A stretch of 64,000 bases of DNA from Paenibacillus kribbensis (GTDB lineage: Bacteria; Bacillota; Bacilli; Paenibacillales; Paenibacillaceae): assembly GCF_002240415.1 (NCBI RefSeq), contig NZ_CP020028.1:3125501-3189500 (forward strand), in the 5' to 3' direction. Position 1 is the stretch's first letter. Every line of letters begins with the position of its first letter. Shown in pieces: positions 26,972 to 36,064 of this stretch. The position numbers were made by a program, and so were the translations under genes. The notes under the pieces were generated by a model, which was not told the DNA's origin, made no database searches, and saw nothing but the letters and a program-made list of their open reading frames with translations.

Positions 26972-27613
26972 TCAGGGCATATCAAGTCGTTTTTTAACGA
27001 CTGCTGGTACACCTGCAGCCATGGTAAATTCGGGTATATCCTCTTTAACAAAGGCTCCACCACCGATCATAGACCAACAACCGATGCGGCGCTTCTCCCG
27101 TACCGAGGCACCAATGCCTATATAGGCCCCCTCATCTATGGTTACATTGCCTGCCAGATTCACACCGGGGGCTATAGTTGCATAATCGCCAATAACCGCA
27201 TCATGACTCACGTTAACACTCCGATTGATAATTACATGCTGTCCGATCTTAATATTGTCCGACAGGACAGCCCCCTCAAAGATCATGCTTCCCTCTCCAA
27301 TGGTGTTTCTTCGAGACAAACGAACACGTGGATGTATTAGCGGGGCTGCGATACGAAATCCCGATTGAATTGTATGATGAGCAAATCGCTTCTTTAATGC
27401 CGGGTCCCCCACCCCGGCACATATTAGCTCTACCTCATATTTTAACGCTTCAATGTCAGCCAATGTTCCCAGCACAGGAACGCCATTTACGATCTGCCCT
27501 TTCGTCTCAGGCCGTTCGTCTAAAAAACCTGTCACTTGAACTCCCAGCTCTTCACATAACCAGTTGATTTCCCTTGCATGTCCGCCCGATCCCCAAATCA
27601 CGATTTTCCTCAT
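26972..27613 (-). CDS. NeuD/PglD-type sugar O/N-acyltransferase
   Basis: ATG 27613 (MRKIVIWGSGGHARE) overlaps the aminotransferase stop as ATGA. 213 residues. An N-terminal Rossmann-like sugar-nucleotide-binding domain (1-75, GSGGHA) precedes a left-handed beta-helix of hexapeptide repeats (about 95-200: NTIGEGSMIFEGAVLSDNIK and on) with the catalytic His in NVSHDAVIGDY. Known members acetylate amino groups of UDP-sugars next to an aminotransferase. With the preceding gene it would make an N-acylated amino sugar, here inferred to decorate surface proteins. Confidence 0.88.
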   Translation of the reverse strand: MRKIVIWGSGGHAREINWLCEELGVQVTGFLDERPETKGQIVNGVPVLGTLADIEALKYEVELICAGVGDPALKKRFAHHTIQSGFRIAAPLIHPRVRLSRRNTIGEGSMIFEGAVLSDNIKIGQHVIINRSVNVSHDAVIGDYATIAPGVNLAGNVTIDEGAYIGIGASVREKRRIGCWSMIGGGAFVKEDIPEFTMAAGVPAVVKKRLDMP

Positions 27614-28749
27614 CCGGTTGTCTCTTTTTCCAGGCTTCCGAGAACGTTCACAATTCTTCGAACAATAATCTGGTCCAGCTCCTCCCACAAGGGCAGGCTG
27701 ACAATATGTTTGGTAATGTGTTCGGTAACATGAAGAGTAGACCGGGTATAGCTTTGGAATTGCTTCTGCTGATGGCACGCCGGAGAAAAATAGGTTCTGG
27801 CTTCTATTGAATTAGAGGCTAATAACTTTACGACTTCTTGATTTGTGTGGGCATCTGGACTAAGAATAGGGATAAATTGATGAACAACTGATCCTTGCAC
27901 TTTTTGTAAAGACCACCCTCGTTCTAATAAGTCTGCTTGGAGCAGTTCTTGAAGATAATATTCGTAGATCGTCCTTCTATTCTCACGTACAGCCTTGAAA
28001 TGATCGAGAGTGGCTAAAGCGATAGCAGCGGTATACTCGGATATCTTACTGTTAAGACCTTGGGTGACAGACTCCCTGCTGCTAGAGAAACCGAAATTCC
28101 CCGCCTGACGAATTCGCTTAATGAGATCCTGGTCCAAACTGTATACTAATCCACCCTCTCCAATACCAAAAGATTTGGTGGCATGAAAGCTGAATACGAC
28201 GGCTCCTCCAAAGTCTTTGCCAAAATGGGTGGCTTCCTCGGGAGTTATCGTTCCAAAGCTGGCAGCCGCATCAATGACTACCGGAATTCCCTGCTCCTGC
28301 AGCTTATTGTATATGGATAAATCAATAGCTGTACCGAAAGTGGCATAAGGAACGATTACCGCAATCTCATCGCCCAGTTGCTTGACTGCCTGCTCTAACT
28401 GCTCCCTATTCATTTGCCAATTCTCCGGTTCAATGTCAAGGAAGTAGGGTTCTAGCCCACACCACTCAGCAGCAAGTGGGGTGGCAGCAAAAGTAAAGCT
28501 AGGCATAACAGCATATTTGCCCTGTGGTCGCTTGCTTTGAGAAATCGCCAAAATCAAGCCAACGGTAGCGTTATGAACGGTCACAGCCGAACCGATTCCA
28601 TCAAACATTTGCGCAATGACCCGCTCTTCAAACAGGTTATTTAAGGGACCATAATTGGAGTAAATCCGCGTCTCTTCTATTTTCTCAAAATTGGAACTAA
28701 ATCGTTCCTTTTTTACTAAATTAGGTCGTAAAAAGGGAATGTCGAACAT
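27610..28749 (-). CDS. DegT/DnrJ/EryC1-family PLP sugar aminotransferase
   Basis: 379 residues; ATG 28749 follows AAGGAGG. The PLP-binding Lys is in FSFHATKSFGIGEGG. DAAASFG holds the cofactor Asp, and HNATVGL corresponds to the phosphate-binding loop. The family transaminates keto-sugars on nucleotide carriers. Paired with an overlapping NeuD-type acyltransferase and preceded by a glycosyltransferase, it forms a small set for an unusual amino sugar, comparable in logic to the anthrose genes of B. anthracis, though not the same set. Confidence 0.88.
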   Translation of the reverse strand: MFDIPFLRPNLVKKERFSSNFEKIEETRIYSNYGPLNNLFEERVIAQMFDGIGSAVTVHNATVGLILAISQSKRPQGKYAVMPSFTFAATPLAAEWCGLEPYFLDIEPENWQMNREQLEQAVKQLGDEIAVIVPYATFGTAIDLSIYNKLQEQGIPVVIDAAASFGTITPEEATHFGKDFGGAVVFSFHATKSFGIGEGGLVYSLDQDLIKRIRQAGNFGFSSSRESVTQGLNSKISEYTAAIALATLDHFKAVRENRRTIYEYYLQELLQADLLERGWSLQKVQGSVVHQFIPILSPDAHTNQEVVKLLASNSIEARTYFSPACHQQKQFQSYTRSTLHVTEHITKHIVSLPLWEELDQIIVRRIVNVLGSLEKETTG

Positions 28750-28782
28750 GAGCCAGCCTCCTTCGCATATGGGATGAGCAAG

Positions 28783-29652
28783 CTAGGATTCCAATGTTTT
28801 CAATATCATTTCAATTCGCTTGATATCTACAGCAAATTGTGGACGACCCTTTATACGTTCATGATAAGAATGAAGTGCAGTTCTAAACAAATCGTCAGTA
28901 TCAAGAAACCCATCATCTCTTGAGGCAATCATAATATCTAACCATTCCGTGAATGCATTTTGACCAAGCGTCTGATTATTTTGGTTGGGATGTATTCGGA
29001 AATAGCTTAGTGCTTCAGGAATATAAACTGCTTTTCCTTTGGATAGTAAGTTCAACCAAGACGCTAAATCATTAAGAAGAGAATACTGTTTTCCTTTATA
29101 AACCCCAAACCGTTCGATAAGATCTGTTTTTTTGAAAAACACTGTCGTAGGCTCACCAATCACATTTAAACAATGAGTTAAGGCAACGTTTGCCAGCATT
29201 TTTCCGTCCATGATCCTTGTTTCCTCGTACAGCCTTTCCGTTGCATAGAGCGGTGGGAGAATAGCCCCTGATTCATCAATGGTTTGCCGATACGAGGTAA
29301 CCAGCGTGATATTTTCAAAATTTTCAAAGAAATAGATCATCCTTGCTATTTTTTCTTTATGAAATATGTCATCATCCATCAAGTAATTGATATATTCACC
29401 TGACGCCAAATCAAAACATTTATGCCAATTTCCGAGGAAAAGATTTTTATCATTTTTATAATATTTAATTTTGGGAAAAGAATCTAAATAAGAATCTTCA
29501 AGCATTTCTTGTACTTCATTTGTTGTACTGTCATCACAGATAATGATTTCGATATTCGGGTAAGTTTGTTCCAATACACTGTCGATGGCGATTTTTAGTG
29601 TATGCGGGCGGTTATATGCAGGTATAACTACACTTACTAATGGGCATTCCAC
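28783..29652 (-). CDS. Family 2 glycosyltransferase
   Basis: 289 residues from GTG 29652 after AAAGGTGGAG. GT-A fold: SVVIPAYNRPHTLKIAIDS at the start, the nucleotide Asp in IIICDDST, and the metal-binding motif MDDD near residue 93 (YLMDDDIFHKE). No membrane segment, so it is probably cytoplasmic or peripheral. Acceptor unknown; location beside the aminotransferase, acyltransferase and collagen-like gene suggests protein or spore-surface glycosylation. Confidence 0.88.
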   Translation of the reverse strand: MECPLVSVVIPAYNRPHTLKIAIDSVLEQTYPNIEIIICDDSTTNEVQEMLEDSYLDSFPKIKYYKNDKNLFLGNWHKCFDLASGEYINYLMDDDIFHKEKIARMIYFFENFENITLVTSYRQTIDESGAILPPLYATERLYEETRIMDGKMLANVALTHCLNVIGEPTTVFFKKTDLIERFGVYKGKQYSLLNDLASWLNLLSKGKAVYIPEALSYFRIHPNQNNQTLGQNAFTEWLDIMIASRDDGFLDTDDLFRTALHSYHERIKGRPQFAVDIKRIEMILKTLES

Positions 29653-29881
29653 ACTTACTCCACCTTTCTTTTATGCTTAGGTGTCTACGCCGGAGGTTTC
29701 AGCCGATTTACTCTGTTGGTTTCATATGGGCTGACCTGTTCCTCACATCCCCGAATACATACACATACATATATACTACTGGGAAATAAAATGATGCCAG
29801 GAAAATGGATGTTTTAATAAAATGCGTCTGAATCGGCACCTCCCTCTCGTTGGTGTTCGAAATTGGTAAAGGGGAATGATC

Positions 29882-31411
29882 ATGTCATTGAATTTCACTC
29901 CGCTGCTGACAACTCATTTATTTGTATCGAAGAAGGTTTTAAAGGATGATGTTAAAGAATTGATAGATAGATTGGAAGAAAATCACATTACAATAAAACG
30001 GTATGAGGCTGATCAACCACTTATAGACATTAGCCTCCAAAAGCCTCGGGTTTACATCTCGCTCGGAGAAGAGTGGGGAGAATTTTCAGCACTAAAAGCG
30101 TTGCCTGGTCACGAAAAAAAACGCTGGTTGCACTTCCAATCACCAGACGAAATTCAACCTATGCATTTATTTTTCTGCTGGCTCAAGGCAACAGATCCCC
30201 TTCCGGAGAATAGAACGATTCCTCCAACACATTTTTCTTCAAACACACCTTTAATATCCGTCTTTACTGCCAGCTACAGATCAAAAGAAAAAATTCAACG
30301 ACCTTATCAATCTTTATTGAAGCAGACCTACAAGAACTGGGAATGGGTAATCGTGGATGATTCCGGTGATGAAGATGAGACATACAAGGAGCATTTACTC
30401 CCTTTAGAGGATCACCGTGTGCGGAGATATCGCCAGGATTCACGTAATGGCTATATAGGGGCCATCAAAAGGTTTGCAGCAGGTCTATGTACAGGGGAAA
30501 TTTTAGTAGAAGTCGATCATGATGATGAGCTAACTCCTGACTGCCTGGAGAAAATCGTCAAAGCATTTCAACAAAACCCTGACTGTGGCTTTGTTTATGG
30601 AGATTGTGCTGAGGTGTATGCAGGGAGCAATCATGCGCATTGGTATGGCTGGGATTGTGGCTTTGGTTACAGTGTTCATTATCGAGTCTGGCTGCATGAA
30701 ATGAACAGATGGCAAAATGTACAAAAACATACGACTATTAATGGCAAAACCATTTGTCATTTGGTCGGTTTACCCAATCATCCCCGTGCGTGGACGAGAG
30801 ACTGTTATCATCTGATTGGAGGCCATCGCAATGAACTACTGGTAGCAGATGATTACGATATGCTGGTTCGGACGTTTCTTTGTACCAAAATAGTAAACGT
30901 CCCTGATTTGATATATATCCAATATCGTAACGAACATGGAAATAACACTACATTCCTCAGAAATAAGCAGATTCAGGTTCTTGTAGGGGAACTATATAGA
31001 TGCTATTTCCAAAGAATTCAAATGAGATTGAAAGAGCTCGAATTACCAGAGCTATTGCCTTATCGTCGTATTTGGGAGACTTCTACGAACGATCCTGCCC
31101 GGAAATCTGCTCACGTTATTCAAGAAGATACCTCAAGATTCTCGATATTATTCCCTATCCCCCATTCCTGCCCTGAAATAGAGCATACGCAATTAATTAA
31201 GACGCTCCAAAAGGGCATTGAAAACAACTTTAGGGAGATCGAAATTGTGGTTGTAGGTCGAATTCCATCAGAAATCGAAACCTATGCCTCCAAAGCTCCC
31301 AGGGGAGCCATACGATGGTGGCCAATGGAGCCAAATGATTCATTAGAAACTTGTATTCAATATGCAAAATTTATTGCGTCCTGCAAAGAGAAAGTGGTTG
31401 TGTTGCCCTAA
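29882..31411 (+). CDS. Family 2 glycosyltransferase with extra N- and C-terminal domains
   Basis: ATG 29882 (MSLNFTPLL) lies a proper distance from AAAGGGG; ATG 29876 is too close. 509 residues. An N-terminal domain of about 120 residues with no clear family precedes a GT-A domain (about 122-345: ISVFTASYRSKEKIQRPYQS, VDDSGDED, VEVDHDDEL). A C-terminal domain after about 395 looks like a degenerate second GT fold (FSILFPIPHSCPEIEHTQL). It is divergent from the 29652 gene and ends at a terminator before the collagen-like gene. Likely role: glycosylation of a surface protein. Confidence 0.85.
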   Translation: MSLNFTPLLTTHLFVSKKVLKDDVKELIDRLEENHITIKRYEADQPLIDISLQKPRVYISLGEEWGEFSALKALPGHEKKRWLHFQSPDEIQPMHLFFCWLKATDPLPENRTIPPTHFSSNTPLISVFTASYRSKEKIQRPYQSLLKQTYKNWEWVIVDDSGDEDETYKEHLLPLEDHRVRRYRQDSRNGYIGAIKRFAAGLCTGEILVEVDHDDELTPDCLEKIVKAFQQNPDCGFVYGDCAEVYAGSNHAHWYGWDCGFGYSVHYRVWLHEMNRWQNVQKHTTINGKTICHLVGLPNHPRAWTRDCYHLIGGHRNELLVADDYDMLVRTFLCTKIVNVPDLIYIQYRNEHGNNTTFLRNKQIQVLVGELYRCYFQRIQMRLKELELPELLPYRRIWETSTNDPARKSAHVIQEDTSRFSILFPIPHSCPEIEHTQLIKTLQKGIENNFREIEIVVVGRIPSEIETYASKAPRGAIRWWPMEPNDSLETCIQYAKFIASCKEKVVVLP

Positions 31412-31466
31412 ATCTCAGGCAAGGCTGATTAAAACATTAGCCAACAGTTATTTTCCAATACTTTTG

Positions 31467-31516
31467 TCGAAGTCTCTCTGAATTATTTCCATGAGACTTC
31501 GATAAAGGTTTTTTCG
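31467..31516 (+). terminator. Terminator after the glycosyltransferase gene
   Basis: TCGAAGTCTC and GAGACTTCGA form a perfect 10-bp stem, followed by TAAAGGTTTTTTC. Confidence 0.85.
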
Positions 31517-31545
31517 TTACACCAGATCTGCAAACATGAACTTAA

Positions 31546-31588
31546 GACAAAAAAAGGACCCAAAAGTTATAAATAACTTTTGAGTCCT
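31546..31588 (-). terminator. Terminator after the collagen-like gene
   Basis: The minus strand reads GGACTCAAAAGTTA-TTTA-TAACTTTTGGGTCC, then seven T. It is a near-perfect intrinsic terminator 39 bases after the stop. Confidence 0.92.
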
Positions 31589-31626
31589 CTAAATATACCT
31601 TGACCTTAAACTGTTCCTTGGCCACC

Positions 31627-34539
31627 TTATGGGCCTTGAGGTCCTTGGTCACCTTGTGGGCCTTGAACTCCCTGAGGTCCTTGGTCTCCTTGTGGGCCTT
31701 GAACTCCCTGAGGTCCTTGGTCTCCTTGCGGTCCTTGAACACCTTGAGGTCCTTGGTCTCCTTGCGGTCCTTGAACGCCTTGAGGTCCTTGGTCTCCTTG
31801 TGGGCCTTGAACGCCTTGAGGTCCTTGGTCTCCTTGCGGTCCTTGAACTCCTTGAGGTCCTTGGTCGCCTTGTACGCCTTGAACGCCCTGAGGTCCTTGG
31901 TCACCTTGCGGTCCTTGAACGCCTTGAGGTCCTTGGTCACCTTGCGGTCCTTGAACTCCTTGAGGTCCTTGGTCGCCTTGTACGCCTTGAACGCCCTGAG
32001 GTCCTTGGTCGCCTTGGGTTCCTTGAACTCCTTGAGGTCCTTGGTCTCCTTGCGGTCCTTGAACTCCTTGAGGTCCTTGGTCGCCTTGCGGGCCTTGAAC
32101 TCCTTGAGGTCCTTGGTCTCCTTGTGGTCCTTGAACACCCTGAGGTCCTTGGTCGCCTTGCGGGCCTTGAACTCCTTGAGGTCCTTGGTCTCCTTGCGGT
32201 CCTTGAACTCCTTGAGGTCCTTGGTCTCCTTGCGGTCCTTGAACACCTTGAGGTCCTTGGTCGCCTTGCGGGCCTTGAACTCCTTGAGGTCCTTGGTCTC
32301 CTTGTGGGCCTTGAACTCCCTGAGGTCCTTGGTCGCCTTGTGGGCCTTGAACGCCTTGTGGTCCTTGGTCTCCTTGTGGGCCTTGAACACCCTGAGGTCC
32401 TTGGTCGCCTTGTGGTCCTTGAACTCCTTGAGGTCCTTGGTCTCCTTGCGGGCCTTGAACTCCTTGAGGTCCTTGGTCTCCTTGTGGGCCTTGAACTCCT
32501 TGAGGTCCTTGGTCACCTTGCGGGCCTTGAACTCCCTGAGGTCCTTGGTCGCCTTGTGGGCCTTGAACTCCTTGAGGTCCTTGGTCGCCTTGCGGGCCTT
32601 GAACTCCTTGAGGTCCTTGGTCGCCTTGTGGGCCTTGAACTCCCTGAGGTCCTTGGTCGCCTTGTGGGCCTTGAACGCCTTGTGGTCCTTGGTCTCCTTG
32701 TGGGCCTTGAACTCCCTGAGGTCCTTGGTCGCCTTGTGGGCCTTGAACTCCTTGAGGTCCTTGGTCGCCTTGCGGGCCTTGAACTCCTTGAGGTCCTTGG
32801 TCGCCTTGTGGGCCTTGAACTCCCTGAGGTCCTTGGTCGCCTTGTGGGCCTTGAACGCCTTGTGGTCCTTGGTCTCCTTGTGGGCCTTGAACACCCTGAG
32901 GTCCTTGGTCGCCTTGTGGTCCTTGAACTCCTTGAGGTCCTTGGTCTCCTTGCGGGCCTTGAACTCCTTGAGGTCCTTGGTCTCCTTGTGGGCCTTGAAC
33001 TCCTTGAGGTCCTTGGTCACCTTGCGGGCCTTGAACTCCCTGAGGTCCTTGGTCGCCTTGTGGGCCTTGAACTCCTTGAGGTCCTTGGTCGCCTTGTGGG
33101 CCTTGAACTCCTTGAGGTCCTTGGTCGCCTTGTGGGCCTTGAACTCCTTGAGGTCCTTGGTCTCCTTGCGGGCCTTGAACTCCCTGAGGTCCTTGGTCGC
33201 CTTGTGGGCCTTGAACTCCTTGAGGTCCTTGGTCGCCTTGTGGGCCTTGAACTCCTTGAGGTCCTTGGTCTCCTTGTGGGCCTTGAACACCCTGAGGTCC
33301 TTGGTCTCCTTGTGGGCCTTGAACTCCTTGAGGTCCTTGGTCTCCTTGTGGGCCTTGAACACCCTGAGGTCCTTGGTCTCCTTGTGGGCCTTGAACTCCC
33401 TGAGGTCCTTGGTCGCCTTGAACGCCTTGAACTCCTTGTGGTCCTTGGTCGCCTTGTGGTCCTTGAACTCCTTGAGGTCCTTGGTCGCCTTGAACGCCTT
33501 GAACTCCTTGTGGTCCTTGGTCGCCTTGTGGTCCTTGAACTCCTTGAGGTCCTTGGTCGCCTTGTGGTCCTTGGTCACCTTGCGGGCCTTGAACTCCTTG
33601 AGGTCCTTGGTCGCCTTGGGTTCCTTGAACTCCTTGAGGTCCTTGGTCGCCTTGTGGTCCTTGGTCACCTTGCGGGCCTTGAACTCCTTGAGGTCCTTGG
33701 TCGCCTTGGGTTCCTTGAACTCCTTGAGGTCCTTGGTCTCCTTGTGGGCCTTGAACACCCTGAGGTCCTTGGTCTCCTTGTGGGCCTTGAACTCCTTGAG
33801 GTCCTTGGTCTCCTTGTGGGCCTTGAACACCCTGAGGTCCTTGGTCTCCTTGTGGGCCTTGAACACCCTGAGGTCCTTGGTCTCCTTGTGGGCCTTGAAC
33901 ACCCTGAGGTCCTTGGTCTCCTTGTGGTCCCTGAACGCCTTGAGGTCCTTGGTCGCCTTGGGTTCCTTGAACTCCTTGAGGTCCTTGGTCTCCTTGTGGG
34001 CCTTGAACACCCTGAGGTCCTTGGTCTCCTTGTGGGCCTTGAACTCCCTGAACTCCCTGAGGTCCTTGAACTCCCTGAGGGCCTTGAACTCCCTGAGGGC
34101 CTTGAACTCCCTGAGGGCCTTGAACACCCTGAGGTCCTTGAACTCCCTGAGGTCCTTGAACTCCCTGAGGTCCTTGGACGCCTTGATCAGTTCCTAAAAG
34201 TTCATCAGATACTAACCGATGGGCAGGTACTAATTGCCCCAATGTATCTTTACCCCAAACAGAAATTTGAGTTTCATTCTCTGCTGGCCCGCTTGTGGTA
34301 AAAACGAATTCAAATGCGTCGAAACCTGCAAAGAAATTCCTAGTTAAAACCACATTGGGTCCCACTGCCACTAGTTGTTGTACATATAATGTTCTGCTGC
34401 CGTTTAAAATAAAACCCTCTATCAATACAATAGAAGAATTGACAGAATCTCGATTATCTATTTTTATTGTGACCAGTTGGGTGGGTCTGACTCCTAGAAC
34501 AGGATCATTTGCAATGGGTCCAGTTGATAATACTGCCAT
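31627..34539 (-). CDS. Collagen-like GXY-repeat surface (exosporium-type) protein, 970 residues
   Basis: ATG 34539 follows AGGAGGGAG. Residues 1-119 form a beta-rich domain ([42 protein letters not shown]). Residues 120-970 are about 283 uninterrupted Gly-X-Gln triplets, mostly in the 12-residue order [12 protein letters not shown], ending GPQGP at the stop. There is no C-terminal trimer or anchor domain and no Sec signal peptide. Bacterial GXY proteins form collagen-like triple helices, often as filaments of spore exosporium (BclA type). Thr, the usual O-glycan site in BclA, is rare in the repeats. Nearby glycosyltransferases suggest glycosylation, perhaps of the N-terminal domain. Open frames on the other strand and frame here are by-products of the repeat. 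Confidence 0.92.
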   Translation of the reverse strand: MAVLSTGPIANDPVLGVRPTQLVTIKIDNRDSVNSSIVLIEGFILNGSRTLYVQQLVAVGPNVVLTRNFFAGFDAFEFVFTTSGPAENETQISVWGKDTLGQLVPAHRLVSDELLGTDQGVQGPQGVQGPQGVQGPQGVQGPQGVQGPQGVQGPQGVQGPQGVQGVQGPQGDQGPQGVQGPQGDQGPQGVQGTQGDQGPQGVQGPQGDQGPQGVQGPQGDQGPQGVQGPQGDQGPQGVQGPQGDQGPQGVQGPQGDQGPQGVQGPQGDQGPQGVQGTQGDQGPQGVQGPQGDQGPQGDQGPQGVQGTQGDQGPQGVQGPQGDQGPQGDQGPQGVQGPQGDQGPQGVQGVQGDQGPQGVQGPQGDQGPQGVQGVQGDQGPQGVQGPQGDQGPQGVQGPQGDQGPQGVQGPQGDQGPQGVQGPQGDQGPQGVQGPQGDQGPQGVQGPQGDQGPQGVQGPQGDQGPQGVQGPQGDQGPQGVQGPQGDQGPQGVQGPQGDQGPQGVQGPQGDQGPQGVQGPQGDQGPQGVQGPQGDQGPQGVQGPQGDQGPQGVQGPQGDQGPQGVQGPQGDQGPQGVQGPQGDQGPQGVQGPQGDQGPQGVQGPQGDQGPQGVQGPQGDQGPQGVQGPQGDQGPQGVQGPQGDQGPQGVQGPQGDQGPQGVQGPQGDQGPQGVQGPQGDQGPQGVQGPQGDQGPQGVQGPQGDQGPQGVQGPQGDQGPQGVQGPQGDQGPQGVQGPQGDQGPQGVQGPQGDQGPQGVQGPQGDQGPQGVQGPQGDQGPQGVQGPQGDQGPQGVQGPQGDQGPQGVQGPQGDQGPQGVQGPQGDQGPQGVQGPQGDQGPQGVQGTQGDQGPQGVQGVQGDQGPQGVQGPQGDQGPQGVQGPQGDQGPQGVQGVQGDQGPQGVQGPQGDQGPQGVQGPQGDQGPQGVQGPQGDQGPQGVQGPQGDQGPQGVQGPQGDQGPQGVQGPQGDQGPQGP
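31630..34182 (-). repeat. 36-bp tandem repeat encoding [12 protein letters not shown]
   Basis: About 70 copies of a 36-base unit occupy this stretch with occasional 9- or 18-base variants, such as inserts reading GVQGVQ or GPQGDQ twice. Blocks of several units recur as higher-order copies: the segment near 32290-32640 closely matches that near 32830-33060. This indicates recent block duplication. Length is likely to vary between strains, and assemblies from short reads may collapse it. Confidence 0.92.
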
Positions 34540-34614
34540 TAGGTACTCCCTCCTCTCTAGTAAAAATAAGCTTTTTTTGTGAACAAAAGATCTTTCTCAA
34601 GATCCCGTTCCCTC

Positions 34615-34623
34615 TATTTTATG
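34615..34623 (-). promoter_or_regulatory. Possible SigK -10 element upstream of the collagen-like gene
   Basis: The minus strand reads CATAAAATA, a full match to CATANNNTA, about 75 bases before the ATG. No AC at the expected -35 spacing was found, so support is partial. Confidence 0.3.
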
Positions 34624-34674
34624 TTTCATCCATTTACTGCGATTGTGGTTCTATCTCTATACATATGCTGAGTT

Positions 34675-35028
34675 TTAAGAATTTAGCTGCTCATCCGCAA
34701 CAACACGCTGAACATCAATGATTTCACCATTCCCGTTTTTTCCCCAAACTGAAATATCAGTACTTTCTTCTGCTAAACCGCTTGTGGTAAAAACGAATTC
34801 ATATGCGTCGAAGTCTGCTAGATAATTTTTCGTAGTAACTGTATTGGGGGCTAAAGCCATTTGTTCTAGTACATACAATGTTCGTATACCATTTAAAAAG
34901 TATCCCTGAATTAAAACAATCGAAGAATTGACTAAATCGCGGTTAATTATTTTAACGGTAACCTGCTGAATAGGCCTGATCCCACTAACAGGACTATTCT
35001 CAATAGGTCCAGTTGATAATACTGCCAT
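34675..35028 (-). CDS. Stand-alone paralogue of the collagen-like protein's N-terminal domain
   Basis: 117 residues aligned over their whole length with residues 1-115 of the collagen-like protein: [19 protein letters not shown], then [31 protein letters not shown] and ISVWGK. It stops just where the other continues into GXY repeats. ATG 35028 follows AAAGGGGG. It is a tandem duplicate placed directly upstream. It may cap, anchor or nucleate the collagen-like filament by forming mixed assemblies; this is inference. No known domain name is assigned. Confidence 0.85.
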   Translation of the reverse strand: MAVLSTGPIENSPVSGIRPIQQVTVKIINRDLVNSSIVLIQGYFLNGIRTLYVLEQMALAPNTVTTKNYLADFDAYEFVFTTSGLAEESTDISVWGKNGNGEIIDVQRVVADEQLNS

Positions 35029-35171
35029 TAAGTTGATCCCCCTTTCCCATTTATCAACTACAAATCCATATTATATAAAAATACTATATATAGAACAGAA
35101 TAGGGATTATGTAGCTCCATGTATCATATTAATAATTTGTTGCATATGATTGTTTGTTTGCCTATTAAAAA

Positions 35172-35216
35172 TAAAAAGGATAAAGGCCCCCTGAGAAAAA
35201 AGGTGCCCTTATCCTT
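35172..35216 (-). terminator. Terminator after the glycosyltransferase at 35223
   Basis: GGATAAGGGCACC pairs with GGGGGCCTTTATCC around an A/T-rich loop, then TTTTTATTTTT on the minus strand. It separates that gene from the 117-residue paralogue. Confidence 0.88.
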
Positions 35217-35222
35217 GTAGAT

Positions 35223-35951
35223 CTACAACACTCTGATAGATTTATTTTTTAATTCCTCGAATTGTTCCAACCTTTGTTTTTCATCCCATAAATAATGAAA
35301 TCCCCATCTATTTGCTTTGTCCCCTTCTCGCAGCCCTTGTTTTAAAGCCGGGAAACGTGAATTTATATAGTCAAAACCTAAGTATTTATAATGTAGCAAT
35401 AAAACATCATTATTGGATGGCTTTACAACGTCCCCTGTAGGTGAAGCAGTATGCCTGCCAGGACTGAAATTTATTTCTTGAATCGCGTTTGGATTAAAGA
35501 TTTGAGGCTTATCGTACGTTTGACTTCTTACACCATTCCTTACCGTCTCATGTAATGGTTGATCGCTACTCGGGAAAAAATCGGAAACCATCTCATAACC
35601 ATCAGGGACAATCAATGTTATTCCTTTAGAGGTGCATTCTTGCAGATATGTTCTAAGGTTAGGGTGATAGAAATGTTCATCTGCGTCACAGACAATAACC
35701 CAGTCTGCCTTTCCTCTGCTTCCTTTCCAAAATTGATTGAATTTATCTTGTGCTGATTTCACGAGAGAATTACCTTCTATTTCGAATCTATCTATAACAA
35801 CTTTGGGATTTTCCCTTAACATAGATACAGAATTATCAGTTGAGCCATTATCGAAAATATAGTATTTATCCGCTATATTATCATAGTGCTTGAAAAAAAA
35901 CGGGAGCATCTTTTCTTCATTCCAGCATAAAGCATATACATGTATTATCAC
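35223..35951 (-). CDS. Family 2 glycosyltransferase (Glyco_tranf_2_4 type)
   Basis: GTG 35951 (reading MIIHVYALCWNEE) is chosen, 6 bases behind AAAGGGGAAG; the longer frame to 35975 has that ribosome site inside it. 242 residues. The start LCWNEEKMLPFFFKHY and the sequence IFDNGSTDNS, then CDADEHFY, fit the glycosyltransferase group that often modifies surface structures. A perfect SigK-like promoter precedes it (35999-36026), so expression in the mother cell late in sporulation is likely. It is the third glycosyltransferase near the collagen-like gene. Confidence 0.85.
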   Translation of the reverse strand: MIIHVYALCWNEEKMLPFFFKHYDNIADKYYIFDNGSTDNSVSMLRENPKVVIDRFEIEGNSLVKSAQDKFNQFWKGSRGKADWVIVCDADEHFYHPNLRTYLQECTSKGITLIVPDGYEMVSDFFPSSDQPLHETVRNGVRSQTYDKPQIFNPNAIQEINFSPGRHTASPTGDVVKPSNNDVLLLHYKYLGFDYINSRFPALKQGLREGDKANRWGFHYLWDEKQRLEQFEELKNKSIRVL

Positions 35952-35998
35952 GTGCTCTTCCCCTTTCAAACTCAAAGCTTATGGACCAACTTGCTTGA

Positions 35999-36026
35999 TA
36001 ATATATGCAACTTATATTTGTAGGGT
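35999..36026 (-). promoter_or_regulatory. SigK-type sporulation promoter candidate
   Basis: On the minus strand AC (36025-36026), a 17-base spacer and CATATATTA (35999-36007) match the SigK consensus AC-N17-CATANNNTA. The predicted start lies about 40 bases before the GTG. Confidence 0.5.
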
Positions 36027-36064
36027 TCAAGTCGTGGATGACGAACTTTTAGGTGAGGTGTACT

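Noticed and set aside
26972..29652. Anthrose biosynthesis operon
   Set aside because: An aminotransferase, an acyltransferase and a glycosyltransferase are present, but no enoyl-CoA hydratase-like gene; the comparison is only one of logic.
31630..34182. 36-bp repeats as a CRISPR array
   Set aside because: Units are contiguous with no unique spacers, encode GXY triplets in frame, and no cas genes are nearby.
31600..34197. Long plus-strand open frames (over 860 codons) opposite the collagen-like gene, and a second long minus-strand frame at 31542-34127
   Set aside because: They arise because the 36-bp repeat lacks stops in several frames. Their products (SLRSLV-, LELLEVLG- or [16 protein letters not shown] repeats) are low-complexity, and the GXQ frame has the ribosome site, an independent N-terminal domain and a terminator.
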